From: Ignavibacteriaceae bacterium
Lineage (GTDB): Bacteria; Bacteroidota; Ignavibacteria; Ignavibacteriales; Ignavibacteriaceae
Length of the DNA stretch: 6,758 nt
NCBI GenBank assembly: GCA_019912505.1
Contig: JAIOIM010000414.1
Location: forward strand, 1 to 6,758
Direction of reading: 5' to 3'
Below the pieces are notes generated by a model. It made no database searches, was not told the DNA's origin, and saw nothing but the letters and a program-made list of their open reading frames with translations. Position numbers and translations under genes: made by a program. Position 1 is the stretch's first letter; every line of letters starts with the position of its first letter. Positions 1 to 6,481 of this stretch are shown here, in pieces.

Positions 1-38
1 TCTATTTCTTTTCGACTCATTGTCAGTGTGCCTTCCAT
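1..38 (-). CDS. Transposase, N-terminal 12 codons only (runs off the window), ISNCY-like
   Basis: The reading frame starts at ATG (38-36) and gives MEGTLTMSRKEI before the window ends. From memory of the family, the MSRKEI(D/E) start resembles ISNCY-type transposases, where a helix-turn-helix DNA-binding region follows; that region is outside the window. An AAGGAG Shine-Dalgarno lies 10 bases upstream of the ATG. The second methionine (codon 7) is an alternative start. Position supports the call: the frame begins just inside a segment with duplicated end motifs that abuts a truncated gene. Twelve residues are too few for a firm family assignment; another IS family with a similar start is possible. 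Confidence 0.5.
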   Translation of the reverse strand, partial: MEGTLTMSRKEI

Positions 39-41
39 TTT

Positions 42-56
42 ATAAGGGCTCCTTAT
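42..56 (-). promoter_or_regulatory. Hairpin enclosing the transposase ribosome binding site
   Basis: ATAAGG and CCTTAT form a perfect 6-bp inverted repeat around a 3-base loop. On the minus strand the AAGGAG ribosome binding site of the transposase lies in the left arm and loop, so a folded transcript would hide it. IS elements often limit transposase translation with such structures, but the short stem makes the effect uncertain. Confidence 0.35.
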
Positions 57-91
57 ATTATTTTTATGGTGCCCTAATTTATCTGTTTTAC

Positions 92-128
92 TGACATTTC
101 TATCGAGTCGTATCTATGACATTTCTAT
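92..128. repeat. 12-bp direct repeat in the IS end (92-103 and 117-128)
   Basis: TGACATTTCTAT occurs perfectly at 92-103 and again at 117-128, a 25-bp offset or about two and a half helical turns. The copy at 117-128 contains the TAG stop (127-125) that ends the large gene. Probable role, by inference: paired transposase-binding sites. Confidence 0.6.
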
Positions 129-3100
129 TGTGCTATTACATGTGTTCTGATAGATACATCATCAACAAAAAGATTATACTGATCTGCACCGCTAAAACAA
201 TGCCATCCTATATAAAAGGTACCGGTTGAGGGTGCGGTTATAGTACCCGATCCTTTTGAATAAGTGGTATTAATGATATTTGTATTACTGAAAATCGCTG
301 AAGACGTCATGCCTGCCGAGTTTGCAGCAGCACCATATTTAAGTTCAAGTTTTTCAGGATAGCTTCCTAATTCTGCCCGATACCAAAAAGACACCTCATA
401 AGTAGTTCCTGAAATCATTTCAATACCAGGACTAAAAAACCAATCATTAGCTGCGTTTGTTGAATTAAAATCATATTTCATAGCATTTGGTGCTGATTTT
501 GGATTTGATGCGGCTGTCTTCCAAAAATGGACGTCTGAGTTGGTATCTTCTACTTTCCAACCTGTAGGTAATGCAGGCGCAGTAACTCCGTCAAAGAACT
601 GAACATAAGGTGGTGCTGTAGTAAATGTATTAACAGTCAATGCACCGGAAACGAAAGCTGCACCATCCCAAAAATTACCGCCGCCAACGCTGTAGCCGCC
701 GTATTGGTATTTTCCGCGGGTAATTTTGAATCTGCTTGCATAATAATATGAGCCGGCTGTTATGCCTGACCCAATGGCAGCCATATATTCATCATTATTC
801 CCTGCATCAACATTATATGTTGCTGCTGTCCAGTTTGTCCAAGTATTAGGATTTGAATTAATTGAATTCCATCCAATCCAGCATTCAACACCTGCACCTT
901 GCCCTGCTGCATCAGTAACGCCGGGTTCATAAACTCGTGCATAAACAGCAACGGTTTCCCCTTCAGTTATTGTAGCACTTGCAGGAAGCTGTAAATTACA
1001 CCAATCAACAGCAGCAGGCGCCAAACCGCTTTCATAAGCGCCAACTGAAGGAGTAGTAACATTTCGTGTAGTTCCTTCAATGTCAACCGTAATACCGGCA
1101 ATAGGCGTACCTGCAGCAAGCACGGATGAACCGGTAAATGGTTGTAGGTTTGTATCTGATACAAACTGCGGATCTGCCGCTAATGAGTTAGCATCCTGAG
1201 TGGTTGCGGTCTGCCAATCACCAAGTGTTGTTTTGTCAGCAGAAGCTATATACCCTAGTACTCCCTGAGCACCGGAAACATAATAGTCATTGTAATTTAT
1301 ATTTGTAAAATTACCAGCCACGGTAGAGGAATATATTGCATAATTCTTATCGGTTGTTACCGTTGTATTATTCATAGAATTGGAGAAAATATTATTCCTT
1401 AAATCAACGCTGGTAATTGTACTAGAGTTGAAAAGAATTGCCGTTGTTAATGTGGCTGAACTGCGGGCAAAATCACCATACATATTGATTGTATTATAAT
1501 AAATATTAAGCCCGCCTGTTGTTCCATCAATATATATTCCAACCATGGAAGATAGTGAGTACGATGGGTAACCATCACCACCGATATTGTATATAATATT
1601 ATTGTCTATTGTAAGACTACTAGCTGCATTACCGGTATTAACGTATATACCCCTGCCGCCGGAACCGCCAGAACCTGTATAAGTAATATTATTTATCTCG
1701 TTTCGGCTGATTGAAGAATTAATAACACCTGCGCCAATATACATACCATGAGGTGTAGCAGTAGCTGATGACATGTTATAGATATGATTAGAGGAGAAGT
1801 CTCCACCATCTGCCTGCACTATATACAAACCATATTTGTATATATATTCGGCAGCGTTTGAGGAACCAATCTCGTTATGCGTAATAGCAAGATTGTTATT
1901 AACGCCTGCGGAAGTTGCCGCGGCATAAACGCCGTAATGTGCCTTGCCTATGGTGTTATAACTGATGGTAACATTATCATTGTCGTTACCCGTTCCACTG
2001 GTTGAGATTGCAGCACCACCCACAAAAATACCAAATGTAGAAGTTACACTGTTTGACCCTGCAGCAATATTACAGTTTCTAATTGTATTGTTTGAAGCAC
2101 CGGCGCCGGTACCCAAACTAATTAGTTGAAAAGCTGCACTGTTTGCAGATGTAGAAGTATTGGAAACTGTTAAATAATTTCCGCTGCCGCTAAATCTACC
2201 ATCGAAAGTAATACCATCAGCGCCGTTCAAACGGATTAAACCGCCTGCGTAAGAACCGGAAATGGTTTTGTTCGCGGCTTCGCTTGGCTGAATTGTAATG
2301 GTATAAATTGCTTCTTCAACCGTTTGATTTAATGCATTTGTTCCGTCTTCGGTTATATCAGTAATAATATTTGCAGTAATACTTCCGGTAACAACTTTGT
2401 TATTAATGGCTTCAAACAGTCCGCCTACTCCTGTTAAAGTTGCAAAATCTCCGGCTGTTCCAACTGTAACTGTGCCGCTTACCGCACCTATAATAGTATA
2501 GCTGCTTGGTGTTGTAGGTGGTGTGCCCGCAGCCGGCGGGTCGGAGGAGAAACCTCCCGCGCCAGCAATTGGGTAAGCACCAATATTTGGCGTTGCGTCA
2601 TCCTGCGCGCAAACGTAATACTTAACTACATCGCTAAGCGCAACGCCGCTGCCGAATGAGAATTGATAGCTGCTGCCGCCTGAATGGGAAGCTGTTGCGG
2701 AGTTCCAGCCGCCGTCATTAATATTCCAATAAAGCACAGGCAGCCCTGCGCCGCTTGTTGGAACGCCTGTTGCATCTGTAATAGTTGCAGTAAGTGTTCT
2801 TGCAGATGTGGAGGCTGTATTAGAAAGCGCAGTATAAGAAATTGAAGGCGCTGTTAGGTCTAAGGGAGTACCAGTAAACTCATCACCGCCTATATCGGGC
2901 GTTGAGGCATTGCGTGCATTACCGTCATAGTCATCACTTACAGCAATGGGGGAAGTAATAGGCGCACCGCCACTTTCTATCTGTGTTGGTGTTGCGGTGT
3001 TTATATGCAAGTAGTTTGTTTCATTGCCGGTTGTACTTAAAAATGTTGGCTCCTCAGAAAAAGATGCTGCGTCTCTCGGAGTAATCGTTCCGGCTGTAAA

Positions 3101-3829
3101 TGCACCTGCTTTGTAAAGGTCCATTGTTTGTGCGGTGCTTGTTCCATCAGAATAAATAAGATTAGAAGCACCTGGTGTGCCTGCATAAAAATCATTATTG
3201 TTCGATGCGCTTGCATAGTTATTAAGTGTATTAACTGCACCGGAACTTCTGCGGAATGCAACAACCAAACCGGTTCCATTAGCTGTTGAGTTGTTCGCTA
3301 CTATATTATTACGCATATCAAGCGAAGCAGTTGTGGCTATTGTGCTTGTTGTATGGAAAATACCGGTTGTGCCAAAGTTTGCCCCTACTGAAGAAGCAGT
3401 TAAGAAGATGGTATTGTAATAAAGCCCAACTGTAGAAGAAGTTGTTGTACTTGTAATGTTTATGCCGCGTATAGCATCAGTACCTGCCGAAGTAGGAGTT
3501 TTAAGATCCGACATAAGATTATTATACGCATATACCGTACCGGAAACTATTAAAATACCGTTCATAACAGCTGCTGTAGTAACAGTTGTATTATTGGTAA
3601 GATCATAAATTCTGTTTTTATATATCTGAACATTAGTTCCCAAGTATTGAGCAATGCCATTTACGGTGCCGGATAAAGCGCTGAAGGCGTATATATTATT
3701 TCCGTAAATAGATTTTGTTGCTGTTGAAGTAGTATTAGTATGAATACCATTCAGAAGCGAAGATGTTCCGGTATTAGTTCCGGCAACTGATAAATTATAA
3801 ATATTGTTGTTATAAATATTTTCAACCGT
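125..3829 (-). CDS. C-terminal fragment: rest of helix 1, Ig-like, second beta-helix, choice-of-anchor-J-like domain
   Basis: The frame is open from 3841 down to TAG at 127-125. It probably has no start of its own: the first candidate is a TTG at 3643 with no Shine-Dalgarno, in the middle of a beta-helix coil. Using whole-protein numbering, the I-Y-x-N turns continue at 473, 509 and 537, keeping the spacing seen before the frameshift. Helix 1 closes with DYDGNARN...PDIGGDE (about 768-785), and helix 2 closes with DIEGTTRN...VGAYE (about 1384-1401). These are the typical closing motifs of such folds. ITFDG at 1008 opens the coils of helix 2. The last domain starts FFDGVTAPALPTGWKVED, has WFFSPGIEM and ends NLFVDDVSI, matching the choice-of-anchor-J/cleaved-adhesin pattern. 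The protein ends RTHVIAQ with no sorting domain. Confidence 0.75.
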   Translation of the reverse strand, partial: TVENIYNNNIYNLSVAGTNTGTSSLLNGIHTNTTSTATKSIYGNNIYAFSALSGTVNGIAQYLGTNVQIYKNRIYDLTNNTTVTTAAVMNGILIVSGTVYAYNNLMSDLKTPTSAGTDAIRGINITSTTTSSTVGLYYNTIFLTASSVGANFGTTGIFHTTSTIATTASLDMRNNIVANNSTANGTGLVVAFRRSSGAVNTLNNYASASNNNDFYAGTPGASNLIYSDGTSTAQTMDLYKAGAFTAGTITPRDAASFSEEPTFLSTTGNETNYLHINTATPTQIESGGAPITSPIAVSDDYDGNARNASTPDIGGDEFTGTPLDLTAPSISYTALSNTASTSARTLTATITDATGVPTSGAGLPVLYWNINDGGWNSATASHSGGSSYQFSFGSGVALSDVVKYYVCAQDDATPNIGAYPIAGAGGFSSDPPAAGTPPTTPSSYTIIGAVSGTVTVGTAGDFATLTGVGGLFEAINNKVVTGSITANIITDITEDGTNALNQTVEEAIYTITIQPSEAANKTISGSYAGGLIRLNGADGITFDGRFSGSGNYLTVSNTSTSANSAAFQLISLGTGAGASNNTIRNCNIAAGSNSVTSTFGIFVGGAAISTSGTGNDNDNVTISYNTIGKAHYGVYAAATSAGVNNNLAITHNEIGSSNAAEYIYKYGLYIVQADGGDFSSNHIYNMSSATATPHGMYIGAGVINSSISRNEINNITYTGSGGSGGRGIYVNTGNAASSLTIDNNIIYNIGGDGYPSYSLSSMVGIYIDGTTGGLNIYYNTINMYGDFARSSATLTTAILFNSSTITSVDLRNNIFSNSMNNTTVTTDKNYAIYSSTVAGNFTNINYNDYYVSGAQGVLGYIASADKTTLGDWQTATTQDANSLAADPQFVSDTNLQPFTGSSVLAAGTPIAGITVDIEGTTRNVTTPSVGAYESGLAPAAVDWCNLQLPASATITEGETVAVYARVYEPGVTDAAGQGAGVECWIGWNSINSNPNTWTNWTAATYNVDAGNNDEYMAAIGSGITAGSYYYASRFKITRGKYQYGGYSVGGGNFWDGAAFVSGALTVNTFTTAPPYVQFFDGVTAPALPTGWKVEDTNSDVHFWKTAASNPKSAPNAMKYDFNSTNAANDWFFSPGIEMISGTTYEVSFWYRAELGSYPEKLELKYGAAANSAGMTSSAIFSNTNIINTTYSKGSGTITAPSTGTFYIGWHCFSGADQYNLFVDDVSIRTHVIAQ

Positions 3830-5232
3830 AGGGAACCTAAATTATAATAACCATAGATTATACATGAACTGGTACCGGAAGAAGCAGTAAAACCATTATC
3901 GTATACATTATTTGAATGATATGTAACAATAGCGGTACTTCCTCTTGTTAGGTACATAATTCCCGATGCACCGGTTTTTTGGTTATTGTAAACATAATTT
4001 GAATACATATTCAAATTAGTCGGTCCGCCGCCGTCAATACCGGTGAACGCACCTGTGCCGGTAAATGAATTACCTGTAACAATATTACTATAAATATTTG
4101 CGGTTGCTGCACTGCCGGAATTTACAATTGCAGTAAAAGAACCGGAAGTAGCAGTTGCATAGGTACTGTTTTGAACAGTATTATTATAAATATTTATTGT
4201 GTTTGAAGCAGCCGTACCGCCGGCAGAATTGCTTATACCGTACAACGTAGTGGTGGTAGCAGAACTGGCAAGTTGAACGGTGTTATTATAGATATCAACA
4301 TTAGCTGAAGTAGCTGTTGAAATAGAAATACCATAAGCAGTTGTAGTTGTGCCTGTACCAAGGGTTATGCTGTTATTAGCAACTTTTAAACCTGCTTGGT
4401 ATATGGCATAAAGACCATAAGTGGGAGAAGAACTGCCGCCAAAGTTACTTATTGTATTAGCACCGTCAACACCCACTTCGTTATTTTGATCATACAGAGT
4501 ATATGGGGTAGAAGCTGCATACCCGCCAAGTCTTATACCAGTGTATGCGTTTTGAATTGTATTGTTAAAAAATTTGCAATTATTTGTTGCGTCAGTTGCA
4601 GCCGTGATGGTAAGTGACGTTGTGATTGAATAAATATGATTACCAACATAAATTCCCACAGAAGCAGTATTGGCTTTATTCAAATTTATATTACAATTCT
4701 TTATTGTAACATATTGGCAGCCGTCAAAAGGTGTTGAGCCTTGCCCTTTAACAAGCGCATAACCCCACTCCATGCGCATAGTGGGAGTGGTATTCGAGTT
4801 GTTTTCATATAAATCAATTCCGTCTATAGTTACATAATCGGTTCCCAGTATTTTAAATATTCCATCAACTGTGGTTGAGGTACCGGGTGTGAAGGCATAT
4901 ATTTGGGGATTTAATCCCATACCGTCTCTTTGAAATGTTATTGTATTAGTTACAGAAGTTGTTGCGTTAAGAGCAGGGGTACCAAGTAGTATTCCCGCAG
5001 CTGGCGCAGTTTCCTGATGATCTGTTAAAACTTTAAATGTAACCGCACCCGAAACACCGCTTGTGTTAAGTGCCGTAACGGCATCCGCAATAGTTGCATA
5101 TTGCCCGGGTATGGCGTATGTGCCGCTAAGCTGCGCATACCCGTTGCCGGTTAGCAACAAAAACGCAGTTATTAAAATAAATACGCTGCGAAGTTTTGCA
5201 GGTATTTTGCAAAGTAATCGAATGTAGTTCAC
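3751..5232 (-). CDS. N-terminal fragment: signal peptide plus first beta-helix
   Basis: This frame gives 493 residues, of which 1-467 belong to the real protein and the last 26 are out-of-frame. The start is GTG, chosen because GGAGGT lies 3 bases upstream and a basic-hydrophobic signal peptide follows at once. The mature part opens with GTYAIPGQYATIADAVTALN, a common opening of Bacteroidota beta-helix proteins, where the IADAV segment forms the capping helix. VTIDGIDLYENN (134-145) marks the first coils. From residue 314 an I/M-Y-x-N turn recurs at 314, 348, 380, 409 and 437, spaced 28-34 residues, with Asn ladders and Ser/Thr/Gly-rich turns as in PbH1 repeats. No catalytic triad of a polysaccharide lyase or hydrolase is evident. 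As the frame stands, the product would be a short exported beta-helix with an aberrant tail. Confidence 0.8.
   Translation of the reverse strand: MNYIRLLCKIPAKLRSVFILITAFLLLTGNGYAQLSGTYAIPGQYATIADAVTALNTSGVSGAVTFKVLTDHQETAPAAGILLGTPALNATTSVTNTITFQRDGMGLNPQIYAFTPGTSTTVDGIFKILGTDYVTIDGIDLYENNSNTTPTMRMEWGYALVKGQGSTPFDGCQYVTIKNCNINLNKANTASVGIYVGNHIYSITTSLTITAATDATNNCKFFNNTIQNAYTGIRLGGYAASTPYTLYDQNNEVGVDGANTISNFGGSSSPTYGLYAIYQAGLKVANNSITLGTGTTTTAYGISISTATSANVDIYNNTVQLASSATTTTLYGISNSAGGTAASNTINIYNNTVQNSTYATATSGSFTAIVNSGSAATANIYSNIVTGNSFTGTGAFTGIDGGGPTNLNMYSNYVYNNQKTGASGIMYLTRGSTAIVTYHSNNVYDNGFTASSGTSSCIIYGYYNLGSLRLKIFITTIFIIYQLPELIPEHLRF
3829..3834 (-). other. Frameshift site (one base missing) in the beta-helix gene
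   Basis: On the coding strand GGT TCC CTA CGG reads into a false tail. Adding one C to the CCC run (3833-3831) gives GGT TCC CCT ACG GTT GAA AAT and restores ENIYNNNIYNLS, a perfect beta-helix turn. The frames overlap only between 3751 and 3841, so the lesion must lie there. No slippery heptamer of the X XXY YYZ type sits at the site, so programmed shifting is unlikely. Confidence 0.8.
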
Positions 5233-5235
5233 ACT

Positions 5236-5241
5236 ACCTCC
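5236..5241 (-). promoter_or_regulatory. Ribosome binding site GGAGGT deciding the GTG start
   Basis: GGAGGT lies 3 bases before the GTG at 5232-5230. The ATG overlapping its left side (5243-5241) reads four codons into TGA and is in another frame, so GTG is the better start. The spacing is short but the match to the 16S tail is strong. Confidence 0.6.
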
Positions 5242-5242
5242 A

Positions 5243-5310
5243 TGTTAGTTAGTTGATTGATTTATTAGTTTGTTACTAATATTAAATTATATTCAAAAAC
5301 AAAAAAGACT
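5243..5310. other. AT-rich leader upstream of the beta-helix gene
   Basis: This stretch is AT-rich, with repeated TTAGT/TTGATT words next to the ribosome binding site. The promoter of the large gene probably lies here. I could not find a convincing match to the sigma-70 or the Bacteroidota -33/-7 consensus at proper spacing, so no promoter is called. Confidence 0.3.
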
Positions 5311-5313
5311 TCA

Positions 5314-5354
5314 CGCAAAGGGCGCAAAGATGGCGCAACGCAAAGGACGCAAAG
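5314..5354. repeat. CGCAAAG short repeats
   Basis: CGCAAAG occurs at 5314-5320, 5323-5329, 5339-5345 and 5348-5354, with a partial CGCAA at 5334-5338. Each outer pair is spaced 9 bases. From general knowledge, similar GCAAAG-rich blocks recur in spacers of Bacteroidota-type genomes. Function unknown. Confidence 0.65.
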
Positions 5355-5379
5355 CTAATAACGCCTTCACCACCGGGCT

Positions 5380-5406
5380 CACTAAGTGTCCTTAGTGAAC
5401 TTAGTG
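5380..5406. repeat. CTTAGTG inverted and direct repeat
   Basis: CACTAAG (5380-5386) pairs with CTTAGTG (5391-5397) across a 4-base loop, and CTTAGTG recurs at 5400-5406. It resembles dispersed spacer repeats of the same genome type. A hairpin in RNA or DNA is plausible. It is not a good terminator because no T run follows. Confidence 0.55.
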
Positions 5407-5410
5407 GTTA

Positions 5411-5432
5411 AACCTTCCTTACCGGAAAGGTT
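5411..5432 (-). terminator. Weak terminator-like hairpin at the stop codon of the 240-residue protein gene
   Basis: AACCTT (5411-5416) and AAGGTT (5427-5432) pair, extended by two C-G pairs past a one-base bulge. The stem overlaps the TAA stop (5433-5431). On the minus strand it is followed by TTTAACC rather than a T run, so intrinsic termination is doubtful. It may instead protect the mRNA 3' end. Confidence 0.3.
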
Positions 5433-6153
5433 AATATTTAAATTTAATTACCGATGTATATTCTTCAGAGTCTTTGCCATACTCGGCGGCTATATTTTGG
5501 TGTATCCGTTTCATTCTTTCGCGCAAACCGTTTTTGCCTTCGTATAAATCTCTACGTTCCCATAACAGATTTGTTAGGAGGCTCCGGCGGTCGGCAACTG
5601 AGTTATTCAGAGATTTAAATAGGTCAATAATAGTTTGTAGCCCGTTAATTGTAATTTCTGCATTATTCGGATTATAATTGGGTATGTTATTAAGCGCCTG
5701 GAGCAAATCATTTGCAAGTTTTTCTAAATCGCCAAAGCTCTGCTCCCCCTGGTTCCGTTTCTTCACTTCTTCCGGGGTTCCGCCATTTGGTTCGGGCGGT
5801 TTTGCGGCTTTGGGTCTAAGGTCCAACAGTTTTTTTGCCACTTGCTTTACGGAATTCAAATAAGGCTTAAACTCGCTATTGGATTTACAATAGCTAACAA
5901 TCCGCCTTGTACGTTCTTTCAGCCCATCGTCATCACCTATAATAGCCTTACGCGCCGCAATATCTGTAGTAAGCGGGCTTTGCACTACTGCAATTTCTGT
6001 GTTTTTGTTTTCAATAATAGCTAACAAATCGTTCAATCCATCAAGAGTAATAGTAGGATCTTGCGGTTTATAATTAGCTACAAGCTCTAAAGCTTCTTTT
6101 AGCTGTTTGCCGCGGGCAAGTCTATCGGCAAAAGTATTTTCACTGGTTGCCAT
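5431..6153 (-). CDS. Unknown protein of 240 residues with two copies of a helical module
   Basis: I do not recognise a named family. The start is ATG at 6153-6151, with AAAGGAG 8 bases upstream; a TTG six codons earlier overlaps that site and is rejected. There is no signal peptide or membrane segment, so a cytoplasmic location is likely. The protein is rich in charged, helix-forming residues. Residues 28-94 and 160-226 align without gaps at an offset of 132: Y28/Y160, P30/P162, I35-T36/I167-T168, G39-L40/G171-L172, R68/R200, and GLKERTRRI (77-85) against GLRERMKRI (209-217). A Pro/Lys/Gly-rich linker at about 113-137 separates the copies. The gene lies 198 bases upstream of the beta-helix gene on the same strand, but repeats and hairpins in the gap argue against one operon. 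No enzyme motif is seen; a structural or binding role is only a guess. Confidence 0.8.
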   Translation of the reverse strand: MATSENTFADRLARGKQLKEALELVANYKPQDPTITLDGLNDLLAIIENKNTEIAVVQSPLTTDIAARKAIIGDDDGLKERTRRIVSYCKSNSEFKPYLNSVKQVAKKLLDLRPKAAKPPEPNGGTPEEVKKRNQGEQSFGDLEKLANDLLQALNNIPNYNPNNAEITINGLQTIIDLFKSLNNSVADRRSLLTNLLWERRDLYEGKNGLRERMKRIHQNIAAEYGKDSEEYTSVIKFKY

Positions 6154-6161
6154 ACTAAACG

Positions 6162-6168
6162 CTCCTTT
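6162..6168 (-). promoter_or_regulatory. Ribosome binding site AAAGGAG
   Basis: AAAGGAG sits 8 bases before the ATG at 6153, an ideal spacing. It fixes the start of the 240-residue protein and excludes the upstream TTG at 6171, which would place the site inside the coding region. Confidence 0.7.
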
Positions 6169-6171
6169 CAA

Positions 6172-6195
6172 ATGAAAACCGGTTTAGGCTTTCAT
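6172..6195 (-). promoter_or_regulatory. Leader hairpin just upstream of the ribosome binding site
   Basis: On the minus strand ATGAAAGCC and GGTTTTCAT can form a 9-bp stem (one G-U pair) around a 6-base loop, ending three bases before AAAGGAG. The centre also holds the palindrome AAACCGGTTT (6176-6185), which could be an operator. A role in controlling the downstream gene is inferred from position only. Confidence 0.3.
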
Positions 6196-6222
6196 AATTG
6201 TTAATCGGGACTTGTTATAATT

Positions 6223-6394
6223 AGTTATTAAGTCAACTTACGCAAGAACTGAAGAAAAAAATATTTTCTCAGTGGTTCTCTGTGCCTGCTCGGTGGTTCT
6301 CTGTGTTACTTATTGATTTTTATTACACAGAGTGCCACAGAGATTTCGCGGAGTTACACAGAGAAAAACTTCTGCGTAAGGTGACTTATTAACT
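6223..6394. mobile_element. MITE-like imperfect inverted repeat, about 172 bp
   Basis: The ends pair over about 25 bases: AGTTATTAAGTCA (6223-6235) against the complement of 6382-6394 (12 of 13 match), then CTTACGCA-AGAA against CTTACGCAGAA. Inside, GTGGTTCTCTGTG occurs at 6272-6284 and 6293-6305, and inverted CACAGAG at 6326-6332, 6336-6342 and 6357-6363. There is no coding frame of note. This fits a miniature inverted-repeat element or a dispersed palindromic repeat; no clear target duplication flanks it. The internal CACAGAG words resemble spacer repeats common in Bacteroidota-type genomes. Confidence 0.5.
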
Positions 6395-6407
6395 CATGTT
6401 TCACAGA

Positions 6408-6423
6408 AACCGTTAAAACGGTT
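6408..6423. repeat. Short hairpin AACCGTT/AACGGTT
   Basis: A 7-bp perfect inverted repeat with a 2-base centre lies 14 bases beyond the MITE-like element. No T run follows on either strand. Function unknown. Confidence 0.4.
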
Positions 6424-6439
6424 CAAATATTGAATAATA

Positions 6440-6477
6440 TTTCACTAACACCTCGATTAATCGAGGTGTTAATGAAA
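6440..6477. repeat. 38-bp palindrome with a 26-bp perfect core
   Basis: Positions 6446-6471 are perfectly self-complementary around the centre GATTAATC. After one mismatch (6445/6472) the pairing resumes for five bases (TTTCA with TGAAA), giving 18 of 19 pairs. It lies between the leftward genes and the rightward repeat peptide. It could be a bidirectional terminator for transcripts entering from either side, a REP-type element, or an operator for a dimeric regulator. No strong T run follows on the plus strand. Confidence 0.6.
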
Positions 6478-6481
6478 AATC

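Larger units (their letters stand above)
1..128 (-). mobile_element. End of an insertion sequence (transposase-start side), continuing beyond the left edge
   Basis: This segment holds the transposase start, its leader, and a 12-bp motif (TGACATTTCTAT on the plus strand) repeated at 92-103 and 117-128. Repeated sites at an IS end are typical of transposase-binding ends. On the minus strand a TGTCA that could be the outermost IS base starts at 121, but the repeat reaches 128, so the exact boundary is uncertain within about 117-130. The partner end and the target-site duplication lie outside the window. The adjacent large gene loses its reading frame exactly here, which supports an insertion. 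Confidence 0.5.
125..5232 (-). pseudogene. Giant secreted parallel beta-helix surface protein, frameshifted and 3'-truncated by an IS
   Basis: Reading through one restored base gives 1702 residues from a GTG start (5232-5230) to a TAG (127-125). The N-terminus is an export signal with a hydrophobic core at residues 17-28 and likely cleavage after A33 (GYA-Q). Then come beta-helix 1 (about 37-785), an Ig-like domain (about 793-915), beta-helix 2 (about 919-1403), a Trp/Tyr-rich beta domain (about 1409-1535) and a choice-of-anchor-J-like domain (about 1543-1695). Known relatives are extracellular proteins, usually ending in a type IX secretion sorting domain; here only seven residues follow the last domain before the IS end. 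Ligand and role are unknown; adhesion or glycan binding is a guess. The frameshift could be a sequencing error, whereas the lost 3' end looks genuine. Confidence 0.8.

Noticed and set aside
760..1164. Short minus-strand frames inside the large gene (also around 3037-3279)
   Set aside because: They are out-of-frame readings of the Ser/Thr/Gly-rich repeats, with low-complexity Leu/Gln/His-rich products and no start signals.
3643..3643. TTG as an independent start for the C-terminal part of the giant protein
   Set aside because: No Shine-Dalgarno is present, and the codon lies within a beta-helix coil whose pattern continues upstream.
3829..3834. Programmed -1 frameshift
   Set aside because: There is no X XXY YYZ slippery heptamer and no clear downstream structure, and the protein family has no known frameshifting. 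A plain one-base loss is simpler.
4396..4617. Plus-strand open frame of 73 codons inside the beta-helix gene
   Set aside because: It is antisense to a well-supported coding region with clear protein periodicity. It has no ribosome binding site and no recognisable protein features.
5474..6024. Three plus-strand open frames opposite the 240-residue protein gene
   Set aside because: They mirror the codon use of the real minus-strand gene, which has a good ribosome binding site and an internal duplication.
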